The position numbers and the translations under genes were made by a program. This document shows, piece by piece, positions 5,937 to 6,269 of a DNA stretch of 6,269 nt (positions are counted from its first letter, which is position 1; the number at the start of each line of letters is the position of its first letter). Source of the DNA: an uncultured Fidelibacterota bacterium (GTDB lineage: Bacteria > Fidelibacterota > Marinisomatia > Marinisomatales > UBA8229); contig CAJXJG010000106.1 in NCBI GenBank assembly GCA_913054425.1, forward strand, positions 1-6,269, written 5' to 3'. The notes below the pieces were generated by a model. The model saw only the letters and a list, made by a program, of their open reading frames with translations. It was not told the DNA's origin and ran no database searches.

Positions 5937-6269
5937 ATGAAAATAATAAAAAGCTATATTGTTTTTTCACTTGCCTTCGCAATGTTTCTATCTATGGCCT
6001 GTGAGGATAAAGCATCAAATGAACCTCCCCCTGAAAGTGGAACAATATCTGGTATGGTTACTTTCGCAGGAACCTGGCCAGATACTGGAACTGTAAGCAT
6101 TTCAATACAAGATGTTTGGCCGCCAGAGGGGGCACCGTATGCATCTAAGGTAATTGTGTCTACTGATCTGAGTTCAGAGCAGTACAGCTATACTTTTGAA
6201 AATGTAGCATTCGCGACATACGAAGCCATTGCTGTCTCTTGGTTAGATCCAGATGATTCAAACCTTGCA
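5937..6269 (+). CDS. Predicted lipoprotein, TonB-receptor partner candidate, C-terminus cut by window edge
   Basis: The open frame runs from the ATG at 5937 to the window edge (111 codons, no stop). Residues 1-21 are a lipoprotein signal peptide (basic KIIKS, then a hydrophobic core), and C22 in SMAC is the likely lipidated cysteine; the -3 position is serine rather than the usual leucine, so the lipobox is somewhat non-standard. The first mature residues are CEDK, then a proline/glutamate-rich linker (NEPPPESG). From about residue 37 there is a beta-rich segment starting TISGMVTFAG, with WPDTG and WPPEGAPYAS motifs and then alternating strands to VAFATYEAIAVSW, suggestive of an Ig-like or carboxypeptidase-regulatory-like sandwich. 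The start is 2 nt after the receptor stop, so it is cotranscribed with the receptor and tetR. By analogy with HmuY- or SusD-type partners it may be a surface protein that captures the ligand, but no known family is recognised. Confidence 0.85.
   Translation, partial: MKIIKSYIVFSLAFAMFLSMACEDKASNEPPPESGTISGMVTFAGTWPDTGTVSISIQDVWPPEGAPYASKVIVSTDLSSEQYSYTFENVAFATYEAIAVSWLDPDDSNLA

Overview
The window is compact, AT-rich chromosomal DNA, probably from a Gram-negative member of the Bacteroidota or the wider FCB group (for example Ignavibacteriota, Marinimicrobia, Calditrichota or Balneolota). The evidence is a TonB-dependent receptor with an N-terminal carboxypeptidase-regulatory-like domain, a lipoprotein with acidic residues just after its lipid-anchored cysteine, and a small outer-membrane barrel. 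The phylum is an inference. No RNA gene, mobile element, CRISPR array or phage gene is visible, and no gap between genes exceeds about 150 bases.

Layout. (1) Bases 1-2158, minus strand: a two-gene unit in which a TetR-family regulator (1526-2158) is followed, with a 20-bp overlap, by a long-type acyl-CoA dehydrogenase that runs off the left edge (1545 to 1). (2) Bases 2159-2302: a divergent control region with a strong minus-strand promoter, a perfect 14-bp palindrome over its predicted start point, and a separate 9+9 bp inverted repeat facing right. (3) Bases 2303-3016, plus strand: a small secreted predicted outer-membrane beta-barrel protein, best started at a TTG codon with a good Shine-Dalgarno. 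(4) Bases 3017-3154: a second control region with a nearly perfect 28-bp palindrome. (5) Bases 3155-6269, plus strand: a tight operon of a second TetR regulator, a TonB-dependent receptor (727 aa) and a lipoprotein cut by the right edge, with gaps of 2 nt between each pair of genes.

How the parts may work together. The left unit looks like a self-repressed fatty-acid (acyl-CoA) oxidation switch: the TetR protein probably senses an acyl-CoA or a related lipid and controls its own promoter and the dehydrogenase. The right operon looks like a self-repressed outer-membrane uptake system: a TetR sensor, the receptor that imports the ligand, and a lipoprotein that may help to capture it. The substrate cannot be read from the sequence. 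The most interesting part is this TetR-controlled receptor/lipoprotein unit. TonB receptors are more usually controlled by Fur, sigma/anti-sigma pairs or riboswitches, and here the likely operator is very clear. The three palindromes in the window are unrelated in sequence, so the two regulators probably have separate targets, and the barrel gene may answer to a third factor.
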